Assembly: GCF_001027545.1 (NCBI RefSeq)
Contig: NZ_CP009498.1
Coordinates: 682,001-746,000 of the forward strand
DNA length: 64,000 nucleotides
Source of the DNA: Endomicrobium proavitum
GTDB lineage: Bacteria > Elusimicrobiota > Endomicrobiia > Endomicrobiales > Endomicrobiaceae
Reading direction: 5' to 3'
This document shows positions 22,000-31,318 of the stretch, piece after piece. Every line of letters starts with the position of its first letter. The first letter of the stretch is position 1. Under the pieces are notes generated by a model. The model had not been told where the DNA came from. It did no database searches and saw nothing but the letters and a program-made list of their open reading frames with translations. The position numbers and the translations under genes were made by a program.

Positions 22000-23220
22000 C
22001 TAAACTGTTTTTAAAATGTGTCCCATTTTTTCTTTCTTCGTTTTCAAATATTTTTTATTGGATTTTGTCGGACAAATTTCTACCGGAACTCTTTTTGCAA
22101 TTTTCAAACCGTATCCTTCAAGCCCTACTATTTTTCTCGGATTGTTCGTCATAAGGTTAATGCTTTTCATGCCGAGTTCGGACAAAATTTGCGCGCCTAT
22201 TCCGTAATCCCTTAAATCAGGAGCAAAACCAAGAGCAACGTTTGCCTCAACGGTGTCAAGACCTTGTTCCTGCAATTGATACGCTTTCAGTTTATTTGCA
22301 AGCCCTATGCCTCTTCCCTCTTGGTGCATATACAAAACAACGCCGACACCCGCATTTTCAATAGCTTTAAGCGCCGTCTCAAGCTGGTCGCCGCAATCGC
22401 ATCTTAACGAGTGAAAAATATCGCCGGTTTCGCACGACGAATGCACGCGCACCAAAACGTTTTGCTTGCCTTTAACATTTCCTTTTATTATCGCAAGATG
22501 CGAATCTTTCGTAACGGTATCTTCAAAAAGAGTCAGCTTAAATTCGCCGTGCTTTGTAGGAAAATTTACGCTTACGATTTCTTTTACAAGTTTTTCATTT
22601 TGACGGCGATAATTTATAAGTTCCGCTATAGTTACAATTTTTAATTTATGTTTTTTTGCAAAGTTTATAAGGTCCGGCATTCTGGACATTGTTCCGTCGT
22701 CATTCATTATTTCGCAAATTGTTCCAGCGGGTTTGAGTCCGGCAAGTTCCATTAAATCTACCGCCGCTTCCGTGTGTCCGGTTCTCACTAAAACGCCTCC
22801 GTCTTTATAACGCAGAGGAAATATATGACCGGGACGCGCAAAATCTTGCGGTTTGGCATTTTTGTCTATAAGTTTTCTAACCGTAAGAGACCTGTCGCAA
22901 GCGGAAATTCCGGTAGTGGTTCCCAAACGATAATCTACGGAAACCGTAAAAGAACAGCCCTTCTTTTCCGTAGGATTATCCACCATATTTTCTATTTTTA
23001 ATTCTTCAAGCCTCTCGTGTTTCATTGGCACGCATATAAGTCCGCGCGCATATTTCGTCATAAAATTAATAATTTCCGGAGTAGTTTTTTGCGCGGCGCA
23101 AACCAAATCCCCCTCGTTTTCCCGCCCTGGGTCGTCCACAACAATAACCATTTTTCCGGATTGAATGTCTTTAACGGCGCTTTCAACCGACGTAAAAACT
23201 TTATCTTTTTCTGTTTTCAT
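22000..23220 (-). CDS. ribBA: Bifunctional DHBP synthase / GTP cyclohydrolase II
   Basis: The N-terminal half (to ~205) is DHBP synthase with the acidic [12 protein letters not shown] loop and [11 protein letters not shown]. The C-terminal half is GTP cyclohydrolase II with zinc ligands in [15 protein letters not shown] and the HQEGRGIGL motif. 406 residues, both active sites apparently intact. Confidence 0.96.
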   Translation of the reverse strand: MKTEKDKVFTSVESAVKDIQSGKMVIVVDDPGRENEGDLVCAAQKTTPEIINFMTKYARGLICVPMKHERLEELKIENMVDNPTEKKGCSFTVSVDYRLGTTTGISACDRSLTVRKLIDKNAKPQDFARPGHIFPLRYKDGGVLVRTGHTEAAVDLMELAGLKPAGTICEIMNDDGTMSRMPDLINFAKKHKLKIVTIAELINYRRQNEKLVKEIVSVNFPTKHGEFKLTLFEDTVTKDSHLAIIKGNVKGKQNVLVRVHSSCETGDIFHSLRCDCGDQLETALKAIENAGVGVVLYMHQEGRGIGLANKLKAYQLQEQGLDTVEANVALGFAPDLRDYGIGAQILSELGMKSINLMTNNPRKIVGLEGYGLKIAKRVPVEICPTKSNKKYLKTKKEKMGHILKTV

Positions 23221-23236
23221 ATTTAGCCCTTTACTT

Positions 23237-23848
23237 TTAAAAATTTTTTAACATTTCCAAAGTCAAACCTTCGGAACCTTTATTTTTTGAAAACTTTTCC
23301 AAATACTTTGCAAAAACGTCCGTCTCAACATTTACAAAATCTCCCGCTTTTTTTAATTTTAAAATTGTATTATTAAAAGTTTCCGGAATTATAAAAATTT
23401 CAAAACCCGCTTCATTTACCGCCGCAAGCGTTAAACTTATTCCGTCTATGGCTATAGAACCTTTATCAACGCAATAATTTGTAATATTTTTTCCTGCTGA
23501 AAATTTTAACTTATAAAATCCGCCGACTTTTTCAACGCTTGAAATTTTAGCCGTAGCGTCAACATGCCCGCTTACAATGTGTCCGCCAAGGCGCGAAGAA
23601 AGCCGCAAAGCCCTTTCCAAATTTACTTTTGAATTTTGCTTCAGCAAAGACATAGTTGTAAGTTTATCGGTATTGGGACTGTAATCCGCGCTAAAAACTC
23701 CAGGCAAAATATGCACAGCTGTTAAACAAACCCCGTTAACGCTGACGCTGTCGCCTACTTTTATATCGCCAAGCTTTGTCTCAATAACAATTTCCGACGA
23801 CGATATAGATTTTACTATGCCGATATCTTCAATAATTCCCGTAAACAT
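23237..23848 (-). CDS. ribE: Riboflavin synthase alpha chain
   Basis: Two tandem lumazine-binding repeats: MFTGIIEDIG with VNGVCLTAV, then GHIVSGHVDATA with IDGISLTL. 203 residues. Catalyses dismutation of two lumazines to riboflavin. Position inside the rib operon supports it. Confidence 0.95.
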   Translation of the reverse strand: MFTGIIEDIGIVKSISSSEIVIETKLGDIKVGDSVSVNGVCLTAVHILPGVFSADYSPNTDKLTTMSLLKQNSKVNLERALRLSSRLGGHIVSGHVDATAKISSVEKVGGFYKLKFSAGKNITNYCVDKGSIAIDGISLTLAAVNEAGFEIFIIPETFNNTILKLKKAGDFVNVETDVFAKYLEKFSKNKGSEGLTLEMLKNF

Positions 23849-23909
23849 TTATCACTCCGTAAAATTATAATCCGCGTTAATCGCACAATGACAAACAAAA
23901 ACATCATAC

Positions 23910-24938
23910 TTATTGCTTATTTTTCAGCTTCCCTGTTATCAACAAATCTCCGCCGATTTTTTTCACGCGCATATCTTCTACATTTACGGCGTCGGCTATT
24001 TTCTTTACGCCTTTACCGCCGACAACAGAAATTGCATTTTTTCCGCCGATAATTTTAGGAGCCACAAACAAATATATATCGTCAACGCATTTTGAAAATA
24101 TTGCGGATGAAATTATACCGCTTCCGCCCTCAATAAGAATTGTTTTAAGCCCTATATCATTTAATTTTTTTATAATAACCTTAAAATTTTTCTTAGCCGC
24201 TCCAAAATCAACACCCCCGTCCCCTTGACCGGAAATAATTATGGTGGGGGCAGATGAATTGAATATGTTGTAATTTTTGGGGATGTTGGAATTTTCGTCT
24301 ATAACGACTCTTACGGGATTTTTTCCTTTGCCGTGCGACGTAAGTTTTGGGTTATCCTGTAATGCCGTATTAAAGCCTACCAAAACGGCGTCGTATTTGC
24401 TTCTTAAACTGTGGACAAAATTTCGCGATTTTTGCGACGTTATCCATTTAGAATCAAAAGTTTCGGTTGCAATTTTACCGTCAAGAGTCATAGCGGCTTT
24501 CACGCTAACGCGCGGTTTTATTTTCAAATGATTTAAATAATCTTTTATAAGAACTTTAGCTTGAGCATTGCAAAGCCCGCCGCAAACTTCAATGCCGTTT
24601 TTTTCAAGAATCTCGCGGCTTTTAGAAACGTTAGGATCTTTTACTGCAAAGAAAACGCGCTTTATTGCAGCTTTAATAATTGCCTGCGTGCACGGAGGAC
24701 GTTTGCCGAAGCTGTTGCACGGTTCAAGGGTAACGTATAAATCCGCGCCGCGCGCCGCGCTGCCGGCGTCCGTCAAGGCGTTTATTTCCGCGTGGTTGCC
24801 GCCAAAATATTGATGCCAGCCCTTGCCTACTATTTTATTATCTTTAACAATAACGCAGCCAACCAAAGGATTCGGATAAACTTTTCCTTTCCCTTTTTTA
24901 GCAAGCTCTATAGCAATTTTCATGTATTTTTTGTTCAT
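23910..24938 (-). CDS. ribD: Bifunctional pyrimidine deaminase/reductase RibD
   Basis: The N-terminal deaminase has the zinc motifs NHAEINA and EPCNSFGKRPPC; the C-terminal reductase begins RVSVKAAMTLDGKIA. An open frame extends 24 codons further upstream, but that stretch is riboswitch and terminator, and its peptide has no family similarity. I therefore start at MNKKYMKIAIELAKKG, 343 residues. No good Shine-Dalgarno precedes this ATG because the terminator T-run ends only a few bases before it. Confidence 0.93.
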   Translation of the reverse strand: MNKKYMKIAIELAKKGKGKVYPNPLVGCVIVKDNKIVGKGWHQYFGGNHAEINALTDAGSAARGADLYVTLEPCNSFGKRPPCTQAIIKAAIKRVFFAVKDPNVSKSREILEKNGIEVCGGLCNAQAKVLIKDYLNHLKIKPRVSVKAAMTLDGKIATETFDSKWITSQKSRNFVHSLRSKYDAVLVGFNTALQDNPKLTSHGKGKNPVRVVIDENSNIPKNYNIFNSSAPTIIISGQGDGGVDFGAAKKNFKVIIKKLNDIGLKTILIEGGSGIISSAIFSKCVDDIYLFVAPKIIGGKNAISVVGGKGVKKIADAVNVEDMRVKKIGGDLLITGKLKNKQ

Positions 24939-24942
24939 AAAT

Positions 24943-24974
24943 AAAAAAACCCGTAAGCATATGAATGCTTCGGG
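24943..24974 (-). terminator. Riboswitch-controlled intrinsic terminator
   Basis: On the minus strand CCCGAAGCAT, a short loop, ATGCTT-A-CGGG, then seven T's. It sits between the FMN aptamer and the ribD start codon, so it is the likely expression platform, stopping transcription of the rib operon when FMN is bound. Confidence 0.8.
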
Positions 24975-25000
24975 GGTTGCGCAATTATACAATATTTTAT

Positions 25001-25174
25001 CTTCTCTCATCCGGACTTTACCGTCGGTATCAGAGTTTCACTGATTCAGTCCGCTTTGGAACATTGTTCCGGCGGAGTCGCAGACTTAAAACTTCGTTTC
25101 ATTTACAAACAACGATGTTTTTCACTGCCGGTAAGGAGTTGAAAGACCTTCTGTCTTTCTCACCTTCCCCGAAG
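25001..25174 (-). promoter_or_regulatory. FMN riboswitch (RFN element)
   Basis: The conserved RFN blocks occur in order: TTCGGGGAAGGTGA, CTTACCGGCAGTGA, AGTCTGCGAC, CCGACGGTAAAGTCCGGATGAGAGAAG. Long P3 and variable arms separate them. It precedes ribD and is followed by an intrinsic terminator, which is the standard arrangement. Confidence 0.97.
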
Positions 25175-25193
25175 ACTATTAAGTTATAAGTAT

Positions 25194-25221
25194 ATTATAA
25201 AATTTTACAATAAACGTCAAA
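25194..25221 (-). promoter_or_regulatory. Likely promoter of the rib operon
   Basis: TATAAT with TTTGAC 16 bases upstream (or TTGACG at 15) on the minus strand. The start would fall about 12 bases before the first conserved base of the FMN riboswitch. Confidence 0.6.
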
Positions 25222-25233
25222 TTAGTTTTTATT

Positions 25234-26274
25234 TTATTGACCAAGCAAGTAAGCAGCGGCGTCAAAATCTTCGGCTTTTTCTTCTTCGTCGGCTTTCTTT
25301 TGCGCTTCTTGCTGCTCTGATTGAACTTCTTCCGGTTTTTTAACTCTTTCCGGCTCTTTGTTACTGCCGAATCTGTAGCCTAAACTAAAAAAGTGAGAAC
25401 CTATGGTTTCTTGAACGTCAAGCGGCATACCGAAAGCGTAGTCTATAAGCAAAGCTTCTTCCCCAAGCTTTAATTCGTATCCAAGCCCGAGGTTTATTTG
25501 GTCGCCCCAGCTACCTGCCCTTAAAGCCAAAGCTCCGTCTATAACTCTTGTTTCGGCGCCAAACATTAATATGTCTTCGCCGCCTCTAACCTGATAATCT
25601 ACGGCAATTGTAAATTTCGGAAGCGACAACAGCGGCAAAACTTCGTTATAATACGCCAAACCCAAAACGTCGGCGTTAAGTATGTGATACTCTTCAAAAA
25701 AGCCCATGTCAGGTCTGTTGAGGTGTTTCCCGCTGTAGCCTATAGAGAATCCGTTAGAAAATTTTGCAATGATTCCGGCGTCAACAGCTATTGCGCCGTT
25801 TGTTAAAGTGTCGCCGTGATAATTGTTGGACTGTTTCAAATATTTTGCGCTTACGCCTATTGCAATTTTAACCCAGTCTGATTCCAATATATCGTTTAAA
25901 TTTCTTGCATAGCCCGCGTAAAACGTATCTTCGCTTCGCACGCCTACGCCGCCGAAATGTCCCCAGCCAGCCGCAAGAGTGCCGACAGCCTGACTTATAG
26001 GCACAACCGCGCCGAGATAATTATCGTTTATTTCTACGCCGCTCATGCCGGCAAAAAGTTTTGACGTCATTCCGGTAACTTCAACGGCTCTCATAAGCCC
26101 TGCGCCGGCAATGTTGTAAATAGGCGCGCTGGCATCGTTAGAAACCGCCGTAAAAGCGCCGCCCATACCAAGAGCTCTAACGCCCCAATACGTTGTAGAA
26201 AACCACGCAAAGCCTTCGGATGCGCTAAATAAAAGCGCTATGGACAATAATGTTAATATTTTTATTTTTTTCAT
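25234..26274 (-). CDS. PorV/PorQ-family outer-membrane protein
   Basis: 346 residues with a signal peptide (about 1-23) and alternating beta-strand pattern of an outer-membrane barrel. The WGVRALGMGGAFTAVSNDASAPIYNIAG segment is the conserved N-terminal block of the PorV/PorQ (UPF0164) group. In type IX secretion PorV shuttles cargo at the outer membrane. The C-terminus, an unusual Glu/Lys-rich tail with a final hydrophobic stretch, is not typical. It ends an operon whose other products carry FlgD-like C-terminal domains, which supports a link to export. Confidence 0.8.
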   Translation of the reverse strand: MKKIKILTLLSIALLFSASEGFAWFSTTYWGVRALGMGGAFTAVSNDASAPIYNIAGAGLMRAVEVTGMTSKLFAGMSGVEINDNYLGAVVPISQAVGTLAAGWGHFGGVGVRSEDTFYAGYARNLNDILESDWVKIAIGVSAKYLKQSNNYHGDTLTNGAIAVDAGIIAKFSNGFSIGYSGKHLNRPDMGFFEEYHILNADVLGLAYYNEVLPLLSLPKFTIAVDYQVRGGEDILMFGAETRVIDGALALRAGSWGDQINLGLGYELKLGEEALLIDYAFGMPLDVQETIGSHFFSLGYRFGSNKEPERVKKPEEVQSEQQEAQKKADEEEKAEDFDAAAYLLGQ

Positions 26275-26285
26275 TTTATTTTTAC

Positions 26286-26747
26286 TTATCTAATAATACC
26301 TATTGTAGCGTCTGCAATATGACCCCATGGGTTAACATATATTTGACATATATATGAGGTGCTTTCAACATATGAGCCCGAATTATTAGTCCCTTTTTTT
26401 CCATACCATATATATGGAGGAGCTGTCAATCTTGCAACTTCGGAACCGGATGTTTTAAATATAACTACAATATCTCCGGACTCAAGATTGTTAAATTGTA
26501 TGGCGCTTCCCGCTATATAATTCCTGCCTGCAGGTTTATAGCTATCACCGGAAAGGCGGATTCTGTCGGCATTGTGATAAGGAAACGTATTATTTAACAC
26601 GGTTTTTGTTTTATCAAAAGAACTATCGCCGGCTGCAACAGGCGTATATGCTTTAGATTCGCTAACCCAGCGAACGTTTTCAGCAAGCGCGCAAACGCTA
26701 AAAATGGAAACTATGAATAATAACGCAAAAACTCTTATTGTGTTCAT
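26286..26747 (-). CDS. Small exported protein with FlgD/T9SS-like C-terminal domain
   Basis: I start at MNTIRVFALL, which gives a clean signal peptide (about 20 residues) and has GGGAAAT ahead of it; the 56 extra upstream codons have no such features. The mature part is about 130 residues. Its C-terminal ~80 residues, NLESGDIVVIFKTSGSEVARLTAPPYIWYG...ICQIYV, parallel those of the next upstream gene and of the M6 protease. Function is unknown; the domain suggests surface sorting. Confidence 0.65.
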   Translation of the reverse strand: MNTIRVFALLFIVSIFSVCALAENVRWVSESKAYTPVAAGDSSFDKTKTVLNNTFPYHNADRIRLSGDSYKPAGRNYIAGSAIQFNNLESGDIVVIFKTSGSEVARLTAPPYIWYGKKGTNNSGSYVESTSYICQIYVNPWGHIADATIGIIR

Positions 26748-26915
26748 TTTATTTCCCATGCGTTTTAACATCAACTCGCTTCGTGCCATTGAGACGGAGC
26801 ATCTTACCATAATGTCTGTCCAGCTCCGCTGCCACACTGAACATACGCTAACAATCCGCTTAAAACTATTAAATTTCTTCGCACCGTAAATTCGGGTCAA
26901 TACCCCCGTCTCCAA
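26748..26915 (-). other. 168-base spacer in the export operon
   Basis: No gene. On the minus strand it begins TTGGAGACGGGGG and near its end contains CTCCGTCTC, so a 7-bp GAGACGG/CCGTCTC pairing can enclose about 110 bases. Possible structured leader; no known riboswitch class recognised. Confidence 0.3.
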
Positions 26916-28094
26916 TTATCTTATGAAGGATATTACGCCGCTGATTATTTTGCCGTTTACTCTTATCTGATACAGATACATATCGGGTTCTACGTAAGAG
27001 CCGCTGTCGTTTTTGCCGTCCCAAATAAACGGCGGGGCGGACAAGGTTCTTATAATTTTTGCTCTCATGTTAAATATTGTAACCGTATCGCCTTCCTGAA
27101 GATTTTTAAACTGCATTTCGTCGCCGGGCTTTATTGTATTCTCGTCCGGTCTGTAATCGTTGTCGGTAAGCTGAACTTTGTCTAAAATTGCGTAATGTCC
27201 AAAAGCCGTGCCGGTAAGCGCTAAATTTACAGTTACTGTTTTATTTGTCGTATCGTTTGTAAAGTTTACGTTTTTCCATTTATTGTTACCGTCAAGAAAC
27301 ATAACCTGAATATCGTTTACGTTTTTAGGCAAATCGCCGTAATACAAAGTTACGCTTGGCATAAGCGCCGGATTTGCCACGGTAAAATTTGTCGGCTGTA
27401 AATGATAAGTAATTACAGGCTTATGAGGCTCGTTTGTAACGCTGTGAATTTCGCTTACGTGAATATCGCTGTCGGAATATATTTCTTTAATAGAAAAATT
27501 GGTAGTTCCCGTAAGCGCTCCCGCGGGAAACGATATTTTAGAATCGGCTCTTGTTTGGTCGCCGTGCTGCTGAACAAGCGTGCCGTCCGCGGCATGAAGC
27601 AATTTAGGTTCCGTAGTATATAATTTTGCCGTTTGATACGCAGACGCGGAACTTGTGCTTGGAAAATACGCAAAAGCTCCGTCGGTAGTTTCCGCGACAA
27701 GTCTGTAATAAATTTCATCTTCGTTTTCCGGCACTGCAAGAGGAATTTCCACGGCCGGAGCAACAAAAGCCCACGTAGTTGCATCTGAACGTTTAATATT
27801 GCTAACAGGCACATAATAAACAGTAGCGTCGTATTTTGTGTAATATTCAAGAGCAATGCTTGAAATATACGCGCCGCCGCCAACAACAACGCTGCCCGCG
27901 GCAACAAGTTTACGCATGTTTACCGCAATTCTTGTTACGGGAGTATAATTGAAATTAATAGTCGTAGAAGTAGCCGGAACAAGCGCAAAAGAAATTTCCG
28001 CTTTGTAAGTGTCAATTGTGCTTGTCTGAGCAAAAGCCGCTCCGCAAACAGTAAACATTGCTATTAGAATAAATGATAAAAGTTTTTTATTCAT
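26916..28094 (-). CDS. Exported protein with FlgD/T9SS-like C-terminal domain
   Basis: 392 residues. Signal peptide about 1-22 (CGAAFA). The mature N-terminus has DTYKAEISFA, similar to FKAELSFA in the protein encoded at 30.5-31.3 kb. The middle is beta-rich. The last ~70 residues (MQFKNLQEGDTVTIFN..., then PPFIWDGKNDSGSYVEPDMYLYQI) form the FlgD-like Ig fold used as a C-terminal sorting domain in type IX cargo. Lies 4 bases after its upstream neighbour and is clearly co-transcribed. Function unknown. Confidence 0.75.
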   Translation of the reverse strand: MNKKLLSFILIAMFTVCGAAFAQTSTIDTYKAEISFALVPATSTTINFNYTPVTRIAVNMRKLVAAGSVVVGGGAYISSIALEYYTKYDATVYYVPVSNIKRSDATTWAFVAPAVEIPLAVPENEDEIYYRLVAETTDGAFAYFPSTSSASAYQTAKLYTTEPKLLHAADGTLVQQHGDQTRADSKISFPAGALTGTTNFSIKEIYSDSDIHVSEIHSVTNEPHKPVITYHLQPTNFTVANPALMPSVTLYYGDLPKNVNDIQVMFLDGNNKWKNVNFTNDTTNKTVTVNLALTGTAFGHYAILDKVQLTDNDYRPDENTIKPGDEMQFKNLQEGDTVTIFNMRAKIIRTLSAPPFIWDGKNDSGSYVEPDMYLYQIRVNGKIISGVISFIR

Positions 28095-28098
28095 GTTT

Positions 28099-29397
28099 TT
28101 ATTCTATTATAAAATCTAAAGTTATAGTATTGCACACATAATTGGCCATTGACGTAAGCCCCATATCAACAGCAAAATACAAAAATAATTTTTTCCCCAA
28201 ATGAACGGAAAAAACGCTTGACCAAGATACGGAATTTGCTTCAAACTGATTATCATACCAACGCCACTTAAAACCTTGCGCAGAACTCCAGCCTATTGCA
28301 GGATTAGCCGCGCCGTATGTTGTAGAAAATAGAGTTGATGTTTTATCCATCATTCCATACCAACCTGCATCCCAAAGCAAATCTACGTTATCGTTTTGGC
28401 TTGTAGGATAATAAACTTTCTTTATGCTCCACAACATAGGAGCTATTTTTTGTCCGTTTTCAGACACCATTCCGGAGTTTTTCGGAATGACGCCGTTAAA
28501 CGGGTAAGAAGGAGGTCCCGCTATGTCGGCGGACGGACCTGTATAAACTATACTTGAAGAAGGCGACGTTACGTCTGTATAAACCATAAGATACCAAGAA
28601 TCCGCGGGATTAAAATCTGAAAATTCAAGTTCAATATACTGATCCGCAACCTGAAAACCAGTCGGAATATTTTGAGAATTAATATTTTTCCAAGTAATTA
28701 CGCTTGAAGTGGACAAACTTTGATCTTCCCTTTCTTTCATGACAACAGAAAGCGTGGTTGTTTCCCCTGTTGTAGGCGCACCCGGTTTTTTCCATAAAAC
28801 GTTATCTACTAAAACTGTGCCGCCGCCAACAGACCATGCAAACAAAACATATTGGACGCTTTGTAAACTTGTCGCAGTCAATCCGGTAAAAACCGTTGAA
28901 TCTAAAGGAAGAATAACCTTATGCCAAGCGTCGTCCTGCCAGCCCGCGGGAAGATAACCGTTAGTTTCAAGCCAATCAAAAGTTACAACTCTATTGCCGC
29001 CTGCGGTAAACCCTATTTGGGTGCCTACAAGATTTTGCGCTGAATCCGCTTTTACATAAAACTCGTATGTTCCGCCATAATATTCAGACATATCTTGATT
29101 AGAGGAAAAGCTGACCCCGCCGCCGTTTGCGCCGCCGGTAATTCTGAACCAATAAGCGCCTTCATATCCGTCTCCTCCTTGCGAGCCAGTGTTTCCGTTA
29201 CCGGACCACGACGACAGCTTATCCCCCCCGACATCGCTGCTAACTTGATTAGTCCAGTTAAAAGTTCCGCCCGGAATAAAATCGGAAAACGCGCCGTAAA
29301 CATCTCTGCCGATATTAACGGTATAAGCATATTGCGAGTGTGCAAAAGTAACAAATGCGCACATAAATAATAATAAGAATAATATTTTTTTAAACAT
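28099..29397 (-). CDS. Exported beta-rich protein with carbohydrate-binding-like fold
   Basis: 432 residues with a signal peptide (about 1-21). Residues ~25-205 look like a galactose-binding/jelly-roll module: YWFRITGG, YEFYVKADSAQNLVG, WHKVILPLDSTVFTG and VLVDNVLWKKPG are the typical strands of CBM-like domains ending in a D-N/D-I strand. The second half is unassigned beta structure. It contains a G7 run, no longer than runs in housekeeping genes here. Substrate unknown. Confidence 0.65.
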   Translation of the reverse strand: MFKKILFLLLFMCAFVTFAHSQYAYTVNIGRDVYGAFSDFIPGGTFNWTNQVSSDVGGDKLSSWSGNGNTGSQGGDGYEGAYWFRITGGANGGGVSFSSNQDMSEYYGGTYEFYVKADSAQNLVGTQIGFTAGGNRVVTFDWLETNGYLPAGWQDDAWHKVILPLDSTVFTGLTATSLQSVQYVLFAWSVGGGTVLVDNVLWKKPGAPTTGETTTLSVVMKEREDQSLSTSSVITWKNINSQNIPTGFQVADQYIELEFSDFNPADSWYLMVYTDVTSPSSSIVYTGPSADIAGPPSYPFNGVIPKNSGMVSENGQKIAPMLWSIKKVYYPTSQNDNVDLLWDAGWYGMMDKTSTLFSTTYGAANPAIGWSSAQGFKWRWYDNQFEANSVSWSSVFSVHLGKKLFLYFAVDMGLTSMANYVCNTITLDFIIE

Positions 29398-29444
29398 TTT
29401 TAGGTTTTCTTTTTAATTAATTTTTTATCGCTGCCAATTGCCGT

Positions 29445-30206
29445 TTATTGCGTAACGCTTCCGTCTTTTTTCAATCTGAATTGCGTTTTTTTTGTTACAG
29501 TTATGCCTGAATTTTCTAAAACAATTTCAGCTGTATATTTTCCGGGTTTTATATTTACGTCCGGTATTTCTGCGTGGAAACCGCCTCTTTCGCTTTCGGC
29601 GTAAATTGGGTATGTTGAAATTATTTTTGTTGTTTGAACAAGGTTATTTTTATTGTCATATATATTTACAAGACCTTGAGGGCGAAGATGAATATTTCCG
29701 TTATTTTTTATGGCAAACTGAAGTTTTATTTCTTTGTCGGAAAGCTGTGATTTATAAAATGATATTTTACCTATTTCGTAGTCTATTTTTTCCGTGCCGT
29801 GTATGGTTAAATACACAGGGAAACTCATTCTCATGTTAAGCATTTCATTTCCGGGCTGCATGTAAGAAAAAGACACTTGTCCGGAAACAGAGCCTTTCAT
29901 TGAGCTGTTTGTTTTTATAATGTATTTTACTTTGGCGGCGCCGCCTTGTTTAATTTTTATAGTTTTAGGAGAAACAGTAAGCCAAGAATTAATATCTAAC
30001 TCACCGTTGCCTTTATAGGTATTCCAGTCTTGAGTAGCAACGGTAACTTCAATGTCGCCGTCATAATTATTGGTAATAGTAAACTCTGAAGAAAGCGTAT
30101 CGTTTTGGGCAACTTTTGCGTCAATTCTTGACGGATACACACTTAAAGTGGCGTGAGCGGAACAAACAAATAACATTAACAGAGAAAAACACAATAACTT
30201 TTTCAA
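29445..30206 (-). CDS. PapD-like periplasmic/secreted protein
   Basis: 253 residues; TTG start with GGGAG eight bases upstream. Signal peptide about 1-19 (CSAHA). Two Ig-like domains: the first (LSVYPSRIDAKV...KTIKIKQGGAAKVKYII) follows the pilus-chaperone pattern, the second (KLQFAIKNNGNIHLRPQGLVNIYD...PGKYTAEIVL) is a cohesion-type fold. No usher or pilin genes are nearby. It starts the operon that ends in the PorV-like gene and could be a chaperone for its products. Confidence 0.65.
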   Translation of the reverse strand: MKKLLCFSLLMLFVCSAHATLSVYPSRIDAKVAQNDTLSSEFTITNNYDGDIEVTVATQDWNTYKGNGELDINSWLTVSPKTIKIKQGGAAKVKYIIKTNSSMKGSVSGQVSFSYMQPGNEMLNMRMSFPVYLTIHGTEKIDYEIGKISFYKSQLSDKEIKLQFAIKNNGNIHLRPQGLVNIYDNKNNLVQTTKIISTYPIYAESERGGFHAEIPDVNIKPGKYTAEIVLENSGITVTKKTQFRLKKDGSVTQ

Positions 30207-30328
30207 TTTTACTCCCTTTGTGTCACTTAGTCGTTTTTTGTCTTTTGTTCTAAACTTGTTTTAACACCCGCAAAGCTGCAGATGCTGAAATAAATTTGGC
30301 ATAACAATAAATAACCACAATTAGATTT

Positions 30329-30394
30329 GTCATTCCGATGAAAATCGGAATCCATTTTTAGTTAACTTGGATATCGTGTCAAGCACGGTATGAC
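30329..30394. repeat. Pair of dispersed palindromic repeats in inverted orientation
   Basis: GTCATTCCGATGAAAATCGG...ATCCA and, 13 bases on, TGGATATCGTGTC...CACGGTATGAC. Each is itself a hairpin and the two face each other, with GTCAT..ATGAC as outer ends. Same family as repeats at 31.4, 35.9, 36.0 and 36.3 kb. Confidence 0.8.
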
Positions 30395-30415
30395 AAAAAG
30401 TGCAATATCTGACCT

Positions 30416-30447
30416 CTTTCAGAGGCGGGTAAACCCGCCTCTGAAAA
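30416..30447 (-). terminator. Strong hairpin after the 30.5-kb gene
   Basis: CTTTCAGAGGCGGGT/ACCCGCCTCTGAAAG, a 15-bp perfect stem about 15 bases past the stop codon. No T-run follows on the minus strand, so it may act as an mRNA 3' stabiliser as well as, or instead of, a terminator. Confidence 0.6.
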
Positions 30448-30460
30448 GAGAAACAAAAAC

Positions 30461-31300
30461 TTATTCTGTGATAACTTCCAAAGTCAACTTATCTGTTCCG
30501 TATCTGTGAGCAACTTTCGCGTCAAATGCAGATGTCGCGAAGAAGAAATACGCATCACCGGTAGGATAAGCATAATGAATTTCGCCCGGAAGCGCACCAT
30601 AACCTGTTCTAAGACCCTGGTCAGTCGCTATGATAGCATACTCGCCGGCATCAGCTGTGAAAGTAGGGTTCTTTTTGTCAACAGTTGCATATAGACCATA
30701 AATGATTTGACCAATGTTCAAATCAATCTGATCAATACTTGTAATAGTATTATATGCCACTCCTGCTGAAGGTGTTGCGGTTGTAAGAGCAATGTTTTTA
30801 GAAGAATCTACAACTCTGTAAGCCAAAGGAAGACCCGGAGCGTCTATAGGAACCGATCCTTTCATAACTGTCAACGGAAACGCCATGGTTGAAAGTAATG
30901 TGGCGTTAGCTTTGTAAGTTGTTGCGCTGGCAGTTCCATTCTGGTTATCAGTATAGAACTTTACAGTTGTTCCCGGAGCCAAACTTTTCACAGTGAGTTT
31001 TGCATACACTTTAGAGTTTGAGAACCATGTCTGAGGCTGTCCTGGTCCATAGGTAATACCATCACTGTTTCCTGGCTGAAGAGCTCTAAAGCCGGGTTCC
31101 CAGTCAATTTTTGGAGCTACTGCATCGCCTGCCGCAGGTTTGTTGCCAGCCATTTTCAAAAGCTGAAAACCAAACGCTGTGTAGGTTGATGCGAACGATA
31201 ATTCCGCTTTAAAGAAAGTGGAAGAACTTGCAGCAAACACAGAAGACGCTGCGGTTGCTACAAATGCTACTGCTACAAACAATCCTAACAATTTACGCAT
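30461..31300 (-). CDS. Exported protein of unknown function
   Basis: 279 residues from the ATG that has AGGAG eight bases ahead and opens a textbook signal peptide (MRKLLGLFVAVAFVATAASSVFA). The frame extends 21 codons upstream, but that part encodes two RNA hairpins. The mature protein starts SSSTFFKAELSFAS, echoing YKAEISFA in the 26.9-28.1 kb protein, and is Ser/Thr/Gly-rich beta structure. No known domain. Strong ribosome site, leader hairpins and a stable 3' hairpin suggest abundant expression. Confidence 0.75.
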   Translation of the reverse strand: MRKLLGLFVAVAFVATAASSVFAASSSTFFKAELSFASTYTAFGFQLLKMAGNKPAAGDAVAPKIDWEPGFRALQPGNSDGITYGPGQPQTWFSNSKVYAKLTVKSLAPGTTVKFYTDNQNGTASATTYKANATLLSTMAFPLTVMKGSVPIDAPGLPLAYRVVDSSKNIALTTATPSAGVAYNTITSIDQIDLNIGQIIYGLYATVDKKNPTFTADAGEYAIIATDQGLRTGYGALPGEIHYAYPTGDAYFFFATSAFDAKVAHRYGTDKLTLEVITE

Positions 31301-31318
31301 CCTTTTTCTCCTTTTTTT

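Noticed and set aside
24939-25010. N-terminal extension of RibD
   Set aside because: The added codons lie within the FMN riboswitch and terminator and show no deaminase similarity.
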